A DNA stretch of 44,185 bases from Aliivibrio sifiae (GTDB lineage: Bacteria > Pseudomonadota > Gammaproteobacteria > Enterobacterales > Vibrionaceae): contig NZ_MSCO01000001.1 of assembly GCF_002954705.1 (NCBI RefSeq), positions 1,761,266 to 1,805,450 of the forward strand, read 5' to 3'. The notes beneath the pieces were generated by a model. The model was not told the DNA's origin and ran no database searches. It saw only the letters and a list, made by a program, of their open reading frames with translations. Shown piece by piece: positions 36,613 through 44,185 of this stretch (position 1 is its first letter; every line of letters begins with the position of its first letter). A program made the position numbers and the translations under genes.

Positions 36613-38676
36613 TCATTCAAGAATAACAGGGTAATCTTTATCGACTATTTCTTGAACAAAAGGAGAAGGCTTACCATGATATGCGATCCAGACTTTTTTC
36701 TTTGCTCTGGTTAATGCGACATAAAATAAACGACGCTCTTCTGCATAGCTAAACTCCTCTTCATGAGGAAGTAATGCACCATCTAACGATTCAGCTCGAG
36801 TTTTCATTGGAAACTGCCCATCTGTCATTTCAACAATGAATACATAATCTGCTTCTGTACCTTTACTTGCATGGCACGTTTTATATTCCAAATTCAATCC
36901 AGGATAAAATGTTTTCCATTCATCAAAGCTGTCTGGTTTGTGGTTATGATTACGGCCTAAAATGAGTACAGTATCTCCTGTTTTACTATTTTTTGATAAT
37001 GACAGTAATTCTTTTTCAATTGAATTATGCTCTATCACTTTTACAGCTTTTCGCTTTTGCTTAGTAAAACTGTTCAGCTCTTTTTTAAGTTGCATTGGAT
37101 TTTCTTGAACGAATCTATTTGCTACCGCACCAATTTGATCATTAAAACGATATGTTGTCGATAAATGTGCAATTTGAGTTGATTGAAAACGTTTTTCAAA
37201 TCCAGTAGTTAAAGATACATCAGCACCAGCAAAACGATAAATTGCCTGCCAATCATCACCCACAGCAAACAAGGTCGCTTTTTCTTGTCGTGCATTTTCA
37301 TTATGACAAATAGCTTCAATTAAATCTAAACGCTGTGGTGAAATATCTTGATATTCATCAACCATGACAAATGCCCAAGGCAAAGCGTATTTTTTATTAT
37401 TTATATATTGCTTCGCTTTTAAGATCATCAATTCATAATCAATCGCTTCTTCATGCTTTAACGTTCGTTCATATGCCTTGAAAAACGGCCACACGATATT
37501 TAATTCACTTTTTAATCGTGCCGCATCAACATGCGATTCTATCTTTTCTAAAATTGCCTTTTTATCCAATTGCAGGGCGTTTAGTTGACAAATTTGTTTA
37601 TATAACCATTCTTGAAGTTTTTCATTATGTGATTCTTCTTTTAAATCTACATCACCACGAAGATAGGCAATTGGCCACTTTTTAAGGTGTTTTTTCCAAC
37701 GATTGGTTGCCGTCGCATTTTTCCATTCAGAATCAAGTACATGAATAAACCACTCTTTACGACTTTTTACATCAGTAACAAGACAAGAAAGTTTAGGCTG
37801 TTGGTATTCGGCATGACGAATAATTTCTAAACCTAGTTGATGGAACGTAGCAACTTTAATCTTTTGGCCAATATCAGTGCCCAACTTTTCAATGATTCTA
37901 CCTGACATCTCTTGGGCTGCTTGACGACCAAAAGCAAGTAATAATATTTCCTCTGATTGCGCTTGACCACTTTCAATTAAATAATTCACTCGGGCAACCA
38001 ACACACTTGTTTTGCCAGAACCAGCCCCTGCCAAAACTAAAGTATGATCTTCATTTAGCAATAACGCACTTTGCTGAGATTCATTTAAAGGCTGAGATTC
38101 GCAACCAGAGAAAAAGGCCTTCCATTCTGTTTTTTGGTCTTCTAACCAATCATCATTAAGAACCTTTAATTGTAGTTCAGGATCAGTAAGCCAATCTAAA
38201 ACAGGCGCAATACAATCTGGTTGAAGTTGCTCAGCAAGCGGAATAGAAATTCCGGTTTTTTCAAATAAATCATACAACTTTTCAACCATCAACAGAGCTT
38301 CTGTTTGCTTTAGAAAACGACGCTGCGCTCTAAACTCTTCAACTAAATCCAACATTTGTGGTTTCAGTTGATTAAGCATCGAAATTTTAGATTCTTTCCA
38401 ATCTGCGTATGAATTTAGTACTGTATTGATGATGGCATCACACTCTTGCCAAGGTAAACCAGAAACTCGCCATGCCACTTGCTCGTTGCGGTTATAAAAA
38501 CACAGTGAACTCCAAATTAATCCTCTTTGAAAGGTAACCTTGCCACTCCATTTATCAAACGGAACAGATACTTGGAACTTATGTGAAGTAAACAACAGCT
38601 GCTCTTGCTCTAATTCAAGTTGATAATAGTCACCTTGAACTAACCACTGAGCGAAGGTGGTTGCTTTTATCTGCAT
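36613..38676 (-). CDS. helD: DNA helicase IV
   Basis: This is a superfamily 1, UvrD/Rep-like 3'-5' DNA helicase of 687 residues (E. coli HelD is 684). The N-terminal 195 residues are the HelD-specific extension, starting MQIKATTFAQWLVQGDYYQL. Motif Ia is preceded by Walker A AGAGSGKT at 216-223. Walker B is the VMVDEYQDIS segment; GDDWQAIYRFAGAD (motif III), the HASKGTEADYV segment and VALTRAKKKVW (motif VI) complete the set. It probably takes part in recombination or repair. It is divergent from yccS. Confidence 0.95.
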   Translation of the reverse strand: MQIKATTFAQWLVQGDYYQLELEQEQLLFTSHKFQVSVPFDKWSGKVTFQRGLIWSSLCFYNRNEQVAWRVSGLPWQECDAIINTVLNSYADWKESKISMLNQLKPQMLDLVEEFRAQRRFLKQTEALLMVEKLYDLFEKTGISIPLAEQLQPDCIAPVLDWLTDPELQLKVLNDDWLEDQKTEWKAFFSGCESQPLNESQQSALLLNEDHTLVLAGAGSGKTSVLVARVNYLIESGQAQSEEILLLAFGRQAAQEMSGRIIEKLGTDIGQKIKVATFHQLGLEIIRHAEYQQPKLSCLVTDVKSRKEWFIHVLDSEWKNATATNRWKKHLKKWPIAYLRGDVDLKEESHNEKLQEWLYKQICQLNALQLDKKAILEKIESHVDAARLKSELNIVWPFFKAYERTLKHEEAIDYELMILKAKQYINNKKYALPWAFVMVDEYQDISPQRLDLIEAICHNENARQEKATLFAVGDDWQAIYRFAGADVSLTTGFEKRFQSTQIAHLSTTYRFNDQIGAVANRFVQENPMQLKKELNSFTKQKRKAVKVIEHNSIEKELLSLSKNSKTGDTVLILGRNHNHKPDSFDEWKTFYPGLNLEYKTCHASKGTEADYVFIVEMTDGQFPMKTRAESLDGALLPHEEEFSYAEERRLFYVALTRAKKKVWIAYHGKPSPFVQEIVDKDYPVILE

Positions 38677-38873
38677 GATTCGATACTACCTAAAGATAAT
38701 TGTATTTATGAGTGAATTTCTACACTCATGAATGATTGGAAGATGGATAGGATATCAGGTTCTTTTTTTGTTGTCCCAGATCAGTATTAAGACAATGATC
38801 TACTCTCTACTACTTTTTTCTCAATAAGACTTTGTTATGATGGTTTTTTTCAACAAATTAGATAATACCTATC

Positions 38874-41042
38874 GTGAGCTATCGCCAACTTTTTCGTCAA
38901 TATTGGTCCAATAAAACCATTAATTTTAGTGTTCGTGTATTAATCGCTCTGGTGGGTGCCGTTGTCCCATGTTGGTATCTAGAACAAAACACCGCTATAA
39001 CCCCATTAATTTTAGGTATTATTGCTGCTGCATTAGCAGAAACTGACGATAAATTATCTGGTCGACTCAAAGCTCTTTTCTTAACCTTTATTTGCTTTGC
39101 CGTTGCGGCTTTCTCGATTGAACTTCTTTTCAAAACCCCCGTATTATTTGCGATCGGTCTTTTCTGTTCGACTTTCTCTTTTATCATGCTGGGTGCTTTA
39201 GGTCCTCGCTATGCAAGCATTGCGTTTGGCTCTTTATTGATAGCGATTTACACCATGCTCGGTGCATCTGAAAGCCCTAATATTTGGTATCAACCCATGC
39301 TTCTGCTTAGTGGTGCTGCTTGGTATTATTCAATTTCACTGACTTGGCAAATTTTCTGGCCTTTACAGCCAGTACAACAAAACTTGGCCACTGTTTTTGA
39401 AACCATGGCGACTTATTTGAATAGTAAAAGTGAGTTGTTTCATCCCGTCACAAATTTAATACCGCAACCTTACCGCCTTCAAGAAGCAAAAAATAACGCA
39501 CAAATGGTGACGGCATTGAATAACAGCAAGGCATCTTTATTAACAAGAGCAAAAGGTGGTCATGTTGTCGGTGCAAGCGACCGTTTTCTGAAAATTTATT
39601 TTATTGCTCAAGACATTCATGAGCGAGTAAGCTCTAGCCATTATCGCTATCAAGATCTTGCTAATACATTTAATCGAAGTGACATTCTCTTTCGCTTTAA
39701 GCATTTATTACATAGTCAATCGGAAGCTTGTAAAGAAGTCGCTCGTTGCTTGTCTCTTGGCTTACCTTACCAACACACTCAAACTTCTATATTTGCTTTA
39801 GATGAACTACAGCAGTCACTTATTGCTTTAAAAGAACAACAGCGACCTGAATGGCGTTTATCTGTCATTCAATTGGAGTATTTGTTTAATAATCTCGCAA
39901 CCGTTGAGCGCCAGTTTGCCAATATAAGTAACCCAGAACGAAGCTTAGAAAGTGAAGAAGATACAGTATTAGCCGATCAAGGCGCACATACACCAAAAGC
40001 AATGTGGCAACGATTAAAAGCGAATCTAACAACAGATTCCGTTCTATTTCGCCATGCAATTCGAATGGCATTAGCATTGACTACTGGCTATGGAATTATT
40101 CAAGCATTTGATTTAGACCGTGGTTATTGGATTTTATTAACCACGCTTTTTGTTTGCCAACCAAACTACAGTGCAACCAAAGAAAAACTCGTTGCTCGCG
40201 TCGCTGGAACACTTATTGGTTTATTGGCAGGGACGGCACTGTTAGTCTTGTTCCCCTCTCTTGATAGTCAGTTAGTTTTAATGGTTATTGCTGGCGTACT
40301 CTTTTTTGCTTTTCGTCTTGCTAATTACGGCTTTGCTACAGCATTCATCACCATCTTGGTTTTATTCTGCTTTAACCAATTAGGCGAAGGCTATGCGGTG
40401 ATTCTTCCTCGTTTAGGCGATACAATCGTTGGCTGTATCTTAGCGGTAGTTGCTGTTACCTATATTTTGCCTGACTGGCAATCTAAACGTTTACACAAAG
40501 TAATGGCTGATACCGTTCATGCCCACCAAGACTATTTATCAAATATTATTGCTCAGTATCGAGCAGGGAAAAAAGATTCTCTTCAATATCGATTATCTCG
40601 ACGCCAAGCCCATAATAATGAAGCTGCACTTAGCTCGGCAATTAGTAACATGCTTATTGAACCAGGAAAATACCAAACCGCAGTGGACGAATCATTCCGC
40701 TTTCTTTGTTTATGCCATGCAATGCTTAGCTACATATCTGCACTTGGAGCCCATAGAGTCCGCCTAAAAGATGAAGAAACACACCAATTAGTTGCCGAAT
40801 CACACCGTATTATTCATTCGCATTTGAATCAAATTCAATGCCAACTGAGTAATACCGAGTGCAGTGAAAAACTAAATATTGTCGCAGAAGAAAGCATTGA
40901 GAAACGATTATCCGAATGGCGTGATGAAGATGAAGACTCAGTCAAAATGGTACTGCAACAACTTCATTTAATGCATCAAATCTTACCTGAAATGCATGCA
41001 TTATCAGCAACATTAGGCACTCAAGTAACAGAGAAAAAATAG
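38874..41042 (+). CDS. yccS: YccS/YhfK-family inner-membrane protein
   Basis: This is a 722-residue membrane protein of the aromatic-acid-exporter-like FUSC superfamily. It has two clusters of about six transmembrane helices (about 18-165 and 400-520), each followed by a cytoplasmic part. Segments such as RYASIAFGSLLIAIYTMLG, AQDIHERVSSSHYRYQ, RGYWILLTTLFVCQPNY and YISALGAHR match E. coli YccS closely. The substrate is unknown. The start is a GTG at 38874 with no strong ribosome binding site; a TATGAT box at about 38836-38841 could be the -10 element. It is next to helD, as yccS and helD are close together in E. coli. Confidence 0.9.
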   Translation: MSYRQLFRQYWSNKTINFSVRVLIALVGAVVPCWYLEQNTAITPLILGIIAAALAETDDKLSGRLKALFLTFICFAVAAFSIELLFKTPVLFAIGLFCSTFSFIMLGALGPRYASIAFGSLLIAIYTMLGASESPNIWYQPMLLLSGAAWYYSISLTWQIFWPLQPVQQNLATVFETMATYLNSKSELFHPVTNLIPQPYRLQEAKNNAQMVTALNNSKASLLTRAKGGHVVGASDRFLKIYFIAQDIHERVSSSHYRYQDLANTFNRSDILFRFKHLLHSQSEACKEVARCLSLGLPYQHTQTSIFALDELQQSLIALKEQQRPEWRLSVIQLEYLFNNLATVERQFANISNPERSLESEEDTVLADQGAHTPKAMWQRLKANLTTDSVLFRHAIRMALALTTGYGIIQAFDLDRGYWILLTTLFVCQPNYSATKEKLVARVAGTLIGLLAGTALLVLFPSLDSQLVLMVIAGVLFFAFRLANYGFATAFITILVLFCFNQLGEGYAVILPRLGDTIVGCILAVVAVTYILPDWQSKRLHKVMADTVHAHQDYLSNIIAQYRAGKKDSLQYRLSRRQAHNNEAALSSAISNMLIEPGKYQTAVDESFRFLCLCHAMLSYISALGAHRVRLKDEETHQLVAESHRIIHSHLNQIQCQLSNTECSEKLNIVAEESIEKRLSEWRDEDEDSVKMVLQQLHLMHQILPEMHALSATLGTQVTEKK

Positions 41043-41084
41043 AAGGCTAAAGTTTGAACTGGATCTTTTTGGCTTATCGATAAC

Positions 41085-41098
41085 TTGATGTTTATCAA
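41085..41098. promoter_or_regulatory. Candidate FNR-binding site upstream of the gcvR-like gene
   Basis: TTGATGTTTATCAA matches the FNR consensus TTGAT-N4-ATCAA at all ten defined bases. A possible -10 box, TACACT, lies at 41120-41125. A start about seven bases after it would place the palindrome centre near -41, the position used at FNR-activated class II promoters. A second palindrome, TTATCGATAA, lies just upstream (41074-41083). Confidence 0.6.
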
Positions 41099-41181
41099 AT
41101 TTTTTTAGAACGAGGCGTCTACACTGGTGTTAGAGATACTTTTTAATAAAAGAACACCCTAACTCAGTTGGAGGCCTCACT

Positions 41182-41679
41182 ATGAAAAGTGTATTTATTG
41201 CTGCTTTTGTTGGAATTGCTAGCCCAGATTTAATTAAACAACTCGCCTCTGTTACCCATAAGGAAGGAGGAAAATGGCTAGTAAGTAAAGTTCATTACCT
41301 TGATGCTCATATCTCAGCGGTAATAAAAATAGAAGTCCCAACAAACCATAAAAAAGCAGTACAAGATTATTTTGCATCGCAAGATGACTTATTGGTCACT
41401 TTCACTGATGCATTAGAAACGATTGTTGAACATCAACACACAAGATTAAAAGTCGATGCGGAAGACCGAGCAGGGATCGTTAATGATATTAGTAATATCT
41501 TGCAAAAAGAATCAGTTGAATTAATTGATATGAACAGCCACCGTATTGGTGTTCCAGCGAATGGCACCAGTGTATTTACCGCTACATTAAGCTTAAAGTT
41601 GCCAATATCAGCTAATATAAATGACTTAGCAGCGGAGATTGAAGCGCTGAGTAATGATATGGTCGTTACTGTTATTTAA
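41182..41679 (+). CDS. GcvR-like protein with two ACT domains
   Basis: This 165-residue cytoplasmic protein consists of two ACT domains (about 1-80 and 88-165) and resembles the glycine cleavage repressor GcvR. GcvR in E. coli binds GcvA and turns off gcvTHP without binding DNA itself. The second ACT domain has DRAGIVNDISNILQKESVEL, a usual ligand-binding helix start. A strong GGAGG precedes the ATG. It has its own terminator. The FNR-type palindrome upstream suggests oxygen-dependent expression. Vibrionaceae have several GcvR-like paralogues, so its partner is uncertain. Confidence 0.82.
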   Translation: MKSVFIAAFVGIASPDLIKQLASVTHKEGGKWLVSKVHYLDAHISAVIKIEVPTNHKKAVQDYFASQDDLLVTFTDALETIVEHQHTRLKVDAEDRAGIVNDISNILQKESVELIDMNSHRIGVPANGTSVFTATLSLKLPISANINDLAAEIEALSNDMVVTVI

Positions 41680-41699
41680 ATAAAAGCGACGAAGCAATC

Positions 41700-41730
41700 A
41701 AAAATGGCAGCTTACTACGCTGCCATTTTT
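41700..41730. terminator. Bidirectional terminator between the gcvR-like gene and nspC
   Basis: AAAAATGGCAGC and GCTGCCATTTTT form a perfect 12-pair stem with a seven-base loop between two convergent genes. Confidence 0.92.
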
Positions 41731-41747
41731 ACATCTAACGATACATA

Positions 41748-42848
41748 TTAGCTTACCGCCCACCTTGATAATGATCGTTTAAAATCGTCATAACCAAATT
41801 CATTGAGTTTTTCGATCTCTCCTGTTGCTCTCTCGCAATATACGGATGGCATTTTCAGACCATTAAACCAGTTTAGCTTCACCATGGTATAACCCGCACT
41901 ATCCAAAAAATGCAGTTTTTGACCTATTTTTAATGGTTGCTCAAATTGCGTTTCGCAAAACTGATCTCCAGCTAAACACGAACAAGATCCAATCACATAA
42001 TTGTATTTTCCATTCTCAGAGGACTCTAATACCGATGCTGGTTCATTATAGATTAAGGTATCAAGGCGATGTGCTTCTGCTGCAGAATCAACGATGGCTG
42101 TTTTCTTACCGTTCTCAACAATATCGACCACACTCACAACAAGATCCGCTGTTTTTGTAATGATCGCTTCGCCCGGTTCAAGGTAAAGTTGCACTTTATG
42201 CTTCTCAGAAAACATTTTTAAGGCAGAAGCGAGCTTTTCAACATCATAATTTGGCCATGTAAAAAATACCCCTCCACCTAAGCTTACCCATTCTAGCTTG
42301 TCGAGATAAGTGCCGAATTTATCTGAAATCGAATCTAATAACGATGAAAATGCATCTACGTCTTTATTCTCACAATTCATGTGAAACATAACGCCATTCA
42401 AGCTTTCAAATACAAGAGGGTCTAATTGATCGGCTTGTACACCTAAACGTGAAAACTCACGCGCAGGATTCGCAAGATCTTGTCCTGCATAACTGACTCC
42501 TGGATTTAAACGAAGTCCAACTGACGCTTTCCCTTCAACTAGATGGCGATAAGCAGCTAACTGGGATTGCGAATTAAATATCATTTTATCGCAAATATCG
42601 ACGACTTCTTTTACATCATCTTCGCTATAACCCACACTGTAAGCATGCGTTTCACCACCAAAAGTTTCATGGCCTAATTTTACTTCGTATGGACCACTGC
42701 TAGTTGAACCATCAAGATAAGGCTTGATGATGTCAAAAATTCCCCATGTCGAAAAACATTTCAATGCCAGTACTAATTTAACACCAGAAAGATCTTTCAA
42801 GCGCTTCGCGACTTCAAGGTTCGCTATCAGCTTGGCTTCATCAATCAT
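41748..42848 (-). CDS. nspC: Carboxynorspermidine decarboxylase, 5' end out of frame
   Basis: This PLP enzyme makes norspermidine from carboxynorspermidine, a polyamine that influences biofilm formation in Vibrio. The alanine-racemase-like barrel has its PLP lysine in [10 protein letters not shown] (Lys30 here). [36 protein letters not shown] and the catalytic cysteine segment [12 protein letters not shown] are also present. The reading frame starts at an ATG with no ribosome binding site. The four codons just before it spell Thr-Pro-Tyr-Phe, the expected family sequence, but an in-frame TAA precedes them. A better start (ATG at 42891, with AAGAGA upstream) encodes MTAQLKKVSL in another frame. 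This indicates a small indel near 42860-42865, or a sequence error. Otherwise the protein is complete. Confidence 0.88.
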   Translation of the reverse strand: MIDEAKLIANLEVAKRLKDLSGVKLVLALKCFSTWGIFDIIKPYLDGSTSSGPYEVKLGHETFGGETHAYSVGYSEDDVKEVVDICDKMIFNSQSQLAAYRHLVEGKASVGLRLNPGVSYAGQDLANPAREFSRLGVQADQLDPLVFESLNGVMFHMNCENKDVDAFSSLLDSISDKFGTYLDKLEWVSLGGGVFFTWPNYDVEKLASALKMFSEKHKVQLYLEPGEAIITKTADLVVSVVDIVENGKKTAIVDSAAEAHRLDTLIYNEPASVLESSENGKYNYVIGSCSCLAGDQFCETQFEQPLKIGQKLHFLDSAGYTMVKLNWFNGLKMPSVYCERATGEIEKLNEFGYDDFKRSLSRWAVS

Positions 42849-42916
42849 GAAATATGGGGTTTAAACTCACTTTTTTCAATTGAGCTGTCATGATTCTCTT
42901 CTCTATAAATCGAACA

Positions 42917-42938
42917 AAGCCGATGAATTCATCGGCTT
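42917..42938 (-). terminator. Perfect 22-base palindrome between the two norspermidine genes
   Basis: AAGCCGATGAATTCATCGGC plus TT reads the same on both strands. On the minus strand it is followed by TTTGTTCG, a weak U tract. It may be a weak terminator for the truncated dehydrogenase gene or a protein-binding site. Confidence 0.5.
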
Positions 42939-42982
42939 AAAATTAATTCACCATCATTTATAATGACGATAGTTATACCCTA

Positions 42983-43387
42983 TTATTTTAGGGTTTTAAT
43001 GTCTGGTTGTCCCGGCGTTAGCTCTTGAACATGCCAATCTAGACCAATTTTAGGTATTGTTTCTAGGAATGGGTCTGGATCTAACTGTTCCATATTAAAT
43101 ACGCCTACTTCTGACCACTCAGCGTGGAAGTATTGCAATGCTGCAGTAATTGCTGGCACCCCCGTAGTATAAGAAATCGCTTGATGCTCTACATCTTTAT
43201 ATGCAACTTCATGATCAGCATTATTGTAGATAAAGACACTGCGATCTTTTCCATCTTTTTTACCTTGCACCCAAGTTCCAATACAAGTTAATCCTGTATA
43301 ACCGGGAGCAAGAGAAGTTGGATCTGGCAATTGAACTGATAACTGCGACATAGCAGCATCAGTTCTCTCATCAAAGAGTGCACTCAT
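42983..43387 (-). pseudogene. C-terminal fragment of carboxynorspermidine dehydrogenase
   Basis: Full-length carboxynorspermidine dehydrogenase (saccharopine dehydrogenase family, about 410 residues) condenses aspartate semialdehyde with diaminopropane before NspC acts. Only about 115 homologous residues remain here, from LPDPTSLAPGYTGLTCIGTW to the C-terminus (GQPDIKTLK). The NADPH-binding Rossmann domain and most of the substrate domain are missing. The first 19 residues, MSALFDERTDAAMSQLSVQ, do not look like the family. The ATG has AAGG about eight bases upstream, so a short peptide could still be made, but it cannot be an active enzyme. The missing part is not found in the following 800 bases on either strand. 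Confidence 0.82.
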
Positions 43388-43451
43388 TTTTATAACCTTG
43401 AAAATTAAGATGTGAAAAATCTATCCATAGCAAAATGCATATAGAAATTAA

Positions 43452-43659
43452 GCCACGTAATGGCTAATGCCAGTCAGTTAAGCGAACATCAATAAAAAAA
43501 AGGGCTTCAGACGAATTTATTACAATCATTCTGGAGCCCTTGTTGTATCTATCTTTCACTCTCTTAACGGGTACTTTGCCATATCTATTAGACATTGAAT
43601 AAATAGTGCATAATTACTCAATAAAGTGACTAACTGATCGGCATTACCACGTAATGGCC
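43452..43659. mobile_element. Possible 208-bp inverted-repeat element or insertion-sequence remnant
   Basis: TAATGCCAGTCAGTTA (43465-43480) and TAACTGATCGGCATTA (43631-43646) are inverted copies matching at 14 of 16 bases. Outside each lies CCACGTAATGGC, itself a near palindrome, in the same orientation at 43453-43464 and 43647-43658. The interior is non-coding and carries a terminator. The structure begins about 65 bases from the broken dehydrogenase fragment, so it may mark the event that removed the rest of that gene. No transposase and no clear target duplication were seen. Confidence 0.45.
43501..43540 (-). terminator. Minus-strand terminator with no visible gene
   Basis: AGGGCTTCAGA (43501-43511) pairs with TCTGGAGCCCT (43530-43540) with one G-U. 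On the minus strand eight or more T follow. It should end a leftward transcript, but no gene lies directly to the right, so the transcript it served may have been lost. Confidence 0.65.
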
Positions 43660-43980
43660 ATTATTTTTCAAAGGATCAAGGTTCGGTGATGCTTCCTGTT
43701 TCTAGGACAGGGCATAATGGAAGTATTAAGCAGATTTGAGAATGTAATTTAAATGTGTTCAATGTTGGGTTTCCCATAAGCATGACGTTACCGTCACTAG
43801 TATCCCTTCTATCAACAAATTGTTGTTGATACCTACCCTACGTATTTACTCTTTAAATTTTAATAAAAATATAAAGTTAAAACGCGTCTCCCCCAGAATT
43901 ATTCCGAGATTGTGAAGGAAAGTAACACAGATGTTTATATTATGGAAATTATCATTCATAGTTGTCAAAGTATAGACGTT

Positions 43981-44012
43981 AAAAAGCCCAATCATTTCTG
44001 ACTGGGCTTTTT
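43981..44012. terminator. Terminator after the tRNA-like sequence (copy 1)
   Basis: AAAAAGCCCA and TGGGCTTTTT form the stem, with an inner TCA/TGA pair. On the minus strand it follows the tRNA-like sequence, a usual place for a tRNA terminator. An identical copy lies at 44152-44182; the shared 36-base repeat is 43976-44011 and 44147-44182. Confidence 0.8.
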
Positions 44013-44016
44013 AATT

Positions 44017-44129
44017 TGGAGCGACACACGAGGCTCCCGATCTTCGAGGTACTAAGCGTGACCTCAACCTTGGCAAGGTTACGCTCTGCCAGTTGAACCG
44101 CTAGCTATTGAGGTCATGAGTCGAGCCTC
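44017..44129 (-). pseudogene. Degenerate tRNA-Gly(GCC)-like sequence
   Basis: On the minus strand the centre reads as an anticodon arm, TAACC-TTGCCAA-GGTTG, with anticodon GCC (plus-strand 44072-44074). A D-arm-like TTCAACTGGCAGAGC precedes it, and the 3' end is TCGCTCCA, as in a tRNA-Gly. The T arm, however, is interrupted by about 15-20 extra bases, and the 5' acceptor strand does not pair with the 3' end. Two other helices are possible: GAGGCTC/GAGCCTC (44030-44036 with 44123-44129) and a perfect nine-pair TGACCTCAA/TTGAGGTCA (44059-44067 with 44108-44116). It is probably a pseudo-tRNA or a tRNA-derived structured RNA. Confidence 0.6.
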
Positions 44130-44146
44130 TTTTTATTCTGCTATAA

Positions 44147-44182
44147 ACGTTAAAAAGCCCAATCATTTCTGACTGGGCTTTT
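44147..44182. repeat. Second copy of the 36-base terminator repeat
   Basis: Identical over 36 bases to 43976-44011 (start ACGTTAAAAAGCCC, end CTGGGCTTTT), 171 bases away. In between lies the tRNA-like sequence. On the minus strand this copy would end a further tRNA or tRNA-like gene to the right of the window, so this is probably the edge of a tandem tRNA-terminator array. Confidence 0.75.
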
Positions 44183-44185
44183 CAA

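Larger units (their letters stand above)
43388..44016. other. Gene-free stretch with several inverted repeats
   Basis: No convincing reading frame on either strand. It contains the 208-bp inverted-repeat structure (43452-43659), a minus-strand terminator (43501-43540) and a row of short hairpins. Examples are CCTGT/ACAGG at about 43697-43713, TGACG/CGTCA around 43783-43796, and ATCAACAA/TTGTTGAT around 43811-43830. These could be remains of a leader RNA or of mobile elements. I compared them mentally with lysine and glycine riboswitches and saw no clear match. Confidence 0.5.

Noticed and set aside
43680-43860. Lysine or glycine riboswitch in the gene-free stretch
   Set aside because: Hairpins are present, but I could not find the conserved core of either class; this is left as an unclassified structure.
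1-44185. CRISPR arrays, prophage or defence systems
   Set aside because: No regularly spaced direct repeats, cas genes, phage structural genes, restriction enzymes or toxin-antitoxin pairs were seen.

Overview
The window looks like part of a chromosome of an Aliivibrio-type member of the Vibrionaceae. The DNA is AT-rich, the proteins resemble gamma-proteobacterial housekeeping enzymes down to catalytic residue numbers, and there is a Vibrio-type norspermidine locus, a secreted multidomain chitinase and a TorS/TorT pair. The genus is inferred from gene content and sequence character; no database was searched. I see no CRISPR array, prophage, intact insertion sequence or defence island. Most of the window is core genome with tight, well-terminated operons.

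Layout. 132-2101: pflA (pyruvate formate-lyase activase) and roxA/ycfD (ribosomal protein L16 oxygenase). 2208-7826 (minus): an oligopeptide ABC importer, oppA-oppB-oppC-oppD-oppF, whose binding protein has a lipobox. 8441-10978: a GH18 chitinase with two Ig/PKD-like domains and a C-terminal chitin-binding domain. 11083-13131 (minus): tdk and cysS. 13280-14567: ppiB-lpxH, divergent from cysS. 14681-16297: an EAL-HDOD protein and a short YchJ-like protein. 16438-17862 (minus): an NSS-family sodium symporter. 18176-19630: cardiolipin synthase. 19730-22544: folE (minus) and moeA-moeB. 22591-24708 (minus): a diguanylate cyclase with two GAF-like domains. 25125-28631: pstS-pstC-pstA-pstB behind an 11-bp-phased Pho-box array. 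28788-30083: a small outer-membrane beta-barrel protein and a YccT-family (DUF2057) protein.

30112-36006 is an accessory-looking block: a 127-bp inverted-repeat element whose end overlaps the stop codon of a chemoreceptor gene, then torS and the divergent torT. It sits between yccT on one side and mgsA-helD-yccS on the other. In Escherichia coli yccT, mgsA and helD are neighbours, with yccS close by, so this block probably interrupts an old gene order.

The right end (41182-44185) holds a gcvR-like ACT-domain gene behind a perfect FNR-type palindrome, followed by a decaying norspermidine locus. The 5' end of nspC is out of frame with its apparent original start, and only the C-terminal third of carboxynorspermidine dehydrogenase remains. 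Beyond it are about 800 bp without a gene, containing a 208-bp inverted-repeat structure, a degenerate tRNA-Gly-like sequence and two copies of one terminator. This end, the chitinase leader and the hairpin that covers the yccT ribosome binding site deserve the closest second look. I did not find a convincing, wholly undescribed multi-gene system.
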